In this document: positions 59,010 through 64,000 of the stretch, in pieces
Layout of the letters: each line of letters begins with the position of its first letter
Numbering within the stretch: position 1 is the stretch's first letter
From: Solenopsis invicta
Lineage: Eukaryota > Arthropoda > Insecta > Hymenoptera > Formicidae
Direction: 5' to 3'
DNA: 64,000 nucleotides
Assembly (NCBI RefSeq): GCF_016802725.1
Contig: NC_052679.1
Span: 14,253,635 to 14,317,634 of the forward strand
Notes under the pieces: generated by a model
Database searches by the model: none
Told to the model about the DNA's origin: nothing
The model's input: only the letters and a program-made list of their open reading frames with translations
Translations under genes and position numbers: made by a program

Positions 59010-62000
59010 CTAGGAACGGATACCAACGTCGCTACCTGCTTATTTCCCCCGCCATCGCACCACAGTTAATGACGACCGCCAAGGTATTCGAAACGGAGAA
59101 TCCAACTTAATACCGTGTCGCGCGCTATTAGATACGTGTGCCACCGCAAATTTTATTACGGAAGACTTCGCGAAAAGATTAAGTCTGGCTATAGCTTCAT
59201 GCGCGATACCCATCGGCGCAATTAATGCCATGAATACGGTATCTAAGGGCGTCGTTCGAATCATTATACAATCAACGCACAACAAATCCAGCAAAAATTT
59301 AACGTGTCTGTTAGTTCCAACAATAGCAGATTGGGTACCATCCGAGATTTTTCCGCGAGAAACCATCACAATTCCATCTAATATCAAATTAGCCTATCCC
59401 GAATTCCATTTACCGCGTCCGATCAATTTATTGATAGGTTCCGGCGCAACATTATCACTATTCTCAATCAGACAAATCGATCTTTCTCATAACGGTTGCA
59501 ATTTGTATCTGCAAAAGACACGACTCGGATGGATCGTTGCGGGGGGAAGTCCAGCGCAGAATCATTCGAAAATCGCGACGTGCGCATTAACGAATCTAGA
59601 GCAGCAGATTGCAAAATTCTGGACAGTAGAAGAAGTAGCTAATAATACGCAAAGGTCAATTGAGGAACTCAAGTGCGAATCACATTTCATTAAAAACATT
59701 ACACGTAACAATGACGGTCGTTATGCGGTAAAGCTTCCGTTTCGCGAAGGCAATAATCAACTCGGCGATTCAAAAAAGATTGCGCTCAAACGTTTATACT
59801 CACTCGAACGGAAACTCGACACAAAACCGGAATTAAAATCAGCGTATACGCAGGTTATGCAAGAATATCTAGACTTAAATCAAATGTCTCCGATAAACGA
59901 ACCATCCGACGACAGATTTTATATGCCACATCACGCAGTGATCGAGGCATCAAGCAATACAACAAAGGTTCGTGTAGTCTTTGATGCGTCGGCAAAAACA
60001 GATAATGGAAGATCATTGAATGACATATTAATGGTAGGGCCTACGATTCAAGACACCATATTCGCACACTTACTAAGATTCCGCACGTACAAATATGTTC
60101 TTATGGCGGATATCGAGAAAATGTACCGATAGGTAATACTGCACAAGGACGATAGGAAGTACCAGCGTATATTATGGCGCCAAAATCAGCAAATTAAAAC
60201 TTTTCAGCTCAATACGCTCACGTTCGTTCAATATCCTCGTCACCTTATCTCGCAATACGCACGATTCAAAAACTCGCAGATGACGAACGTCACGTATATC
60301 CGGCCGCTGCCGAGGTACTCAAAACACATTTATACGTTGACGATCTGCTCACCGGCACACAGAGTGTTGAAGAAGCTCGCGCATTACGGGACGAAGTAAT
60401 CGCATTATTAGCGCGAGGCGGTTTCAATATTCGACAGTGAGCATCCAACGAAAAATGTATTATCGACGATCTAGAATCCGACGCCATAAACGCGAACCTC
60501 GTACTCGATAAGAATAATTTGTTAAAAACATTAGGCATATCATGGCACGCCGAAAGGGATGAATTGCATTACTCGGTTCGTTCAATCAATCAAACAGGAA
60601 AAGTTACAAAGTGAATTATGATATCAGAAATAGCTAAAATATTCGATCCGTTAGGTATCTGAGGTCCGGTCATATTATTTGCTAAAAGACTCATGCAAGA
60701 GTTATGGCAATGCAAATTAGACTGGGACGAATCAGTTCCGCCAAACATATATACTATGTGGATGAATTTCACCACACAATTAAGTCTCATTAACGAATTG
60801 TCCATAGATCGCGTAGTATTAACGCCAGAATATATCGAAATGCAAATTCATGGTTTCTGTGACGCAAGCAACCTCGGTTACGGAGCCTGTTTATACATAC
60901 GTACGCGAGATACACACGATAACGTTCGTTGTCGCCTCTTATGCGCTAAATCGCGAGTCGCGCCATTAAAACCAATGACCATTCCTCGACTTGAATTGTG
61001 TGGAGCGCTCGTATTAGCCAAATTATACCATGAAGTAAAACGCAATAAATATACCATGTAATAACGTAATCTTATGAAATGATTCGTCGGTCGCGTTGCA
61101 TTGGATAAAAGGCATCACCTCATCTCTTAAAACCATATGTGACTCATTGCGTTGTCGAAATTCAAGAACTAACTAATTCTATAGTTTGGAGACATGTCAA
61201 CTCGAAAAATAACCCGGCCGACACTCTTTCAAGGGGACAACTACCTAGCGGACAACTACCTTCTAAACAATCAGATATGGTTCTCAGGACCGTCGTGGCT
61301 GACAAAAAAGGAGAGCGAACGGCCCCAGGGAACAATAGAATTAAAAGAGATACCCGAACTGAGAAAAAATGTTTGTCTAACAACCGATTCCGATGAGTTT
61401 CGTCTATTTGAAAAATACTCCTCATATAGGAAAATGTTGAGAATTACAGCCCTCTGTTTACGTTTCCTACCAGGAAATACATACCTAGGATCTTTGTGCA
61501 CAAAAGAAACAGACGAGGCGGAAACACGTATAATAAAAATCGTTCAAACTGCCTGCTTCTCACACGTGTTAGACGAATTAGCAAACAAACGCGCGATAAG
61601 GAAAATCAGAATTGCCGCCTTAAATCCATTCATCGATGACAGCGGAGTGATTTGAATCGGAGGACGGCTTAGAGACTCAAAATTAACATTTTTTCAAAAA
61701 CACCCGATTCTACTTCCTAAGCGACATTTTCTCACCGATTTGATTATTAGAAACACACACGAGACTTACTATCATACCGGCATTTAAATGACTCTGCACA
61801 TTGTTCGGCAAAAATTTTGGCCACTCGATGGTCGAAATCAGGTGCGTAAAATCATACGTTCCTGCATACGCTGTTTTCGATTCAATAACGACTCAGTTAA
61901 ATACAAAATGGGCAATTTACCCAAAGCCCGAGTAAATAACACATTTCCTTTTTTTTAATACCGGAATTGATTTTTGCGGACCGTTCTACATAAAGGAGAA

Positions 62001-62848
62001 AAAACATAGAAATCGAAATCGGATCAAGGTATACGTTTGCGTATTTGTGTGTATGGCAATAAAGGCGGTGCACTTAGAAATAGTGAGCGATCTCACGACC
62101 GAAAGTTTTCTTGCAGCATTGCGGCGTTTTATGGCCAGAAGAGGTATCCCGACACATGTTCATTCCGACAATGGAACGAACTTTGTCGGCGCTAATAATC
62201 ATCTGAGAGAATTATATATACTCCTAAACTCCGACGAATACAAAAACCAAGTGAATCGGTTCTCGACAGAACATCACATTACGTGGCACTGTATTCCACC
62301 AATCGCACCGCACTACGGCGGGAATCCACAGTAAAAATATTCAAACATCATTTCAAACGCGTCGTCGGAGATTCATTATTTACCTTTGAGGAATTAAATA
62401 CTTTCGTTATAGAAGTCGAAGGAATTCTTAATTCTAGACCCATTGCCTCACTTTCGTCTGATCCTAACGATCCTTTAGTGTTAACACCTGCTCATTGCAG
62501 ACCGTTAATTAATGTACCAGAGCCTGATTACTCGCATGTCCCTACCAATTATCTGCTTGGCAGCACATAACCAAGGTACGCCAGGATTTCTGGGCCCGTT
62601 GGAGCTTGGAGTACCTGAACGAGCTTCAAATTCGTCGCAAGTGGGTCCAAGACGGAGAGGAAGTCTACATCGGTATGATCGTACTGGTCAAAGACAAAGG
62701 ACTTCCATGTTCACAATGTGCGCTTGGCAAGATCACCGCAACACATCCTGGAGCAGACGGAATCATACGAACCGTTACTATTAAGACTGCGACGGGGAAT
62801 CTGAAACGATCCGTCAAACATATATGTCCGCTCCCAATCGAACCGTAA
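59010..62848 (+). pseudogene. BEL/Pao pol (A17 protease, RT, RNase H, integrase), decayed
   Basis: Broken into several frames. Protease region CRALLDTCATANFITEDFA (59116 on) and INLLIGSGATLSLF. RT begins YMPHHAVIEASSNTTKVRVV, VFDASAKTDNGRSLND, VLMADIEKMY, followed by a stop at 60130, a deletion, then HLYVDDLLTGTQSVEEA with the YVDD box. RNase H-like GFCDASNLGYGACLYIR and IPRLELCGALVLAK. Integrase CMAIKAVHLEIVSDLTTESF, HSDNGTNFVGANN and APHYGGNPQ, then a C-terminal DUF5641-like segment (RRKWVQDGEEVYIGMIVLVK) to the stop at 62848. At least five nonsense or frameshift lesions, so not functional. Confidence 0.88.
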
Positions 62849-62915
62849 CATTATACAAACATGCGCCGCTTAACGTACGATATAGTTGATCGGTACCCTC
62901 TCAACGGGGGGAGTA

Positions 62916-63295
62916 TGTTGCGATCGAAAAAGGTAATACAATAGTGGGCCCACTACGAAGCGTATCGACAACGTCGAACGATAACCGCGTACGGTTGACC
63001 TACCGACGACTTGCATTCGAAAACGGCAAAGCTGATTAGTTTTCCCTCAGTTTCAAATTTTCGTATATATAGCGTCCACCTGCCGAGATCAGGTCAGAGA
63101 GAAAAAAGGTTTTTCGAAGCCTATAGTTACCGAGCCGAGTCTCGTGCGTTAATTATATTATTAGAGACCGCGATCTCTTTCCTCATTATACGATAAGTTC
63201 GTGCGACGAGGCCGAGACCTCTTTGTAATACACTAAAAATAATAAATATTTTTAACTAAACGAAATCAGTGTATGGAGTGAACTTCCATATACCA
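62916..63295 (+). repeat. 3' LTR of the BEL/Pao element
   Basis: 380 bp, similar throughout to 54547-54942 with point differences and a missing block near TCGAGAGTCGAAGC. Confidence 0.88.
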
Positions 63296-63339
63296 CGAAA
63301 CAGAATGTGCAACGGATTAAACAGGAGTGAATTATGAAT

Positions 63340-63432
63340 TGCGAACAACAAATGACAAAATGACTAAATGACTAAAATGACAAATGACTGAAAATGACGA
63401 AATGACTAAAATGACTAAAATGACCGAAATGA
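63340..63432. repeat. (AAAATGACT)n-like minisatellite
   Basis: Variable 8-11-bp units of AAATGACT in the LTR upstream of the first exon of copy A. Copy B has a related GTAAGTGACTGTAAATGACT stretch at the same place (about 57566-57600). Confidence 0.75.
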
Positions 63433-63811
63433 GCCGAAGCTCCTTTCTTTTATACCCGATTTTGCCTATGGTTCCTATGGGATTTTAATTAGCAGGTGTA
63501 CTGTTTCTTATTGTTGCCCACGCGTTCTCAGAACGTTCGGTTTCTAATCTGTTTTTCATCTGAGTAATCCATCCTATCGGTTAGGTTCCTTAGAAGATCG
63601 TTACCTATTAATTGCGCAACAAGTGTCAAAAGGGTCAATCATCCGCGTTTCAATGCTTGCTTCCGCCAAAGCCGGCACGTGTCAAACGTAGACCAACCGT
63701 ATTGACTCGACCGGACAATTTTAGCTTATTTGCGCGGTTAAGATAGACCATCTGTTCGCGATTTTCGGTTGCTTGGCCGCATCGATTTCGAAAGAAAAGA
63801 ATTGTTACTCC

Positions 63812-64000
63812 TCCCCCCGCCTTAGACAAATGTTGGGGGTACACAACATTTGCAGAGTAAGAAGAATAATTCTTTTCTTTCGCGGGTATTTTTTCTTCAA
63901 GGGAGGACCCACTTGTTAGATTTCTCTTAGATGTGCATCCTGACGTTCTAAGGAAAAAGCAGGAAAGGAAAAATACAGCTTTTTCTTAATGCCTTCGTGC
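63812..64000 (-). other. Probable internal 3' end of the element owning LTR copy A
   Basis: Purine tract on the minus strand next to the LTR, then sequence not seen elsewhere in the window. No coding frame recognised in these 190 bases; a short inverted repeat ACAAATGTTGGGGGTACACAACATTTG surrounds 63826-63852 as a hairpin. Confidence 0.45.

Larger units (their letters stand above)
54547..63295 (+). mobile_element. BEL/Pao LTR retrotransposon, decayed, interrupted by LTR copy B
   Basis: LTRs at 54547-54942 (396 bp) and 62916-63295 (380 bp) share the start TGTTGC(A/G)ATCGAAAAAGG and end CCATA(C/T)ACCA, with scattered substitutions and a deletion of about 16 bp in the 3' copy. The likely primer site TGGTGCCTCCTGTGAGG begins at 54946. 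A purine tract AACGGGGGGAGTA precedes the 3' LTR. GAATG occurs at 54542-54546 and 63303-63307, but seven unexplained bases lie between the 3' LTR and the second copy. Gag is open apart from the insertion; pol is full of stops and shifts. Confidence 0.9.
52771..63811 (-). mobile_element. Long-LTR family, copy A, split by a BEL element; probably a 3' LTR
   Basis: It starts TGTTACGTCCAG (52771), contains GCGGGATCGGACCAAGTGC (53030-53048), and resumes after the BEL element at 63296. About 2.3 kb is its own. The TATA box GTATAAAAG is at 63447-63455, the donor ATA|GTAAGT has last exon base 54345, and the acceptor TTCTAG|TG is at 53787-53786. The right edge lacks the terminal TGTTACGTCC. Instead the LTR joins a minus-strand purine tract GGCGGGGGGAGG (about 63810-63821), which looks like a polypurine tract, so the internal part of this element should lie beyond 64000. 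Confidence 0.75.

Overview
The window looks like nuclear DNA of an insect, most likely a hymenopteran and probably an ant. It has AT-rich spacer with CpG-rich patches, long (TC)n tracts, large introns, and BEL/Pao, Gypsy, piggyBac and mariner relics of insect type. The species call is inference. The only host gene I can support is on the plus strand: three exons (12380-12587, 20404-20651, 23925-24013) with matching splice phases. They encode one CUB domain and a hydrophobic C-terminal tail, and resemble insect 'suppressor of lurcher protein 1' (SOL-1). Any upstream exon was not found.

Left of about 29.9 kb the rest is intron and intergenic DNA with small non-autonomous transposons (hAT-like at 480-1156, TA-flanked at 14112-14251), microsatellites and short tandem duplications. 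From 29.9 to 33.8 kb there is a large inverted pair of diverged repeats around a truncated LTR, and a piggyBac-type MITE at 33269-33824.

From 34.6 kb to the end the window is a nest of transposons. A decayed Gypsy pol on the minus strand (52178 to 50033, continuing at 38318 to 37969) was split by a long LTR (38319-50028, 4-bp duplication TAGC). That LTR received a piggyBac transposon with an open 558-aa transposase (42905-49974, perfect 16-bp inverted ends). The piggyBac in turn holds a young-looking LTR retrotransposon (45197-49820, two 203-bp LTRs identical by eye, duplication CATA, tRNA-Trp primer site, open gag and pol). To the right, another long LTR of the same family (52771 to about 63811) is split by a BEL/Pao element (54547-63295), which is itself split by a third complete long LTR (55345-57938, duplication GATC).

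The most interesting signal is in the long-LTR family (five copies, ends TGTTACGTCC...GGACGTAACA, all transcribed leftward). Each copy appears to carry a small two-exon gene inside the LTR: a promoter-side exon, a strong donor A|GTAAGT, an intron of 74 to about 780 nt, and an acceptor AG|TG. Splicing would create the ATG exactly at the junction (A|TG) in all five copies, opening a reading frame that is Arg/Lys-rich at its N-terminus in four of them. In three copies the intron is swollen by a minisatellite.
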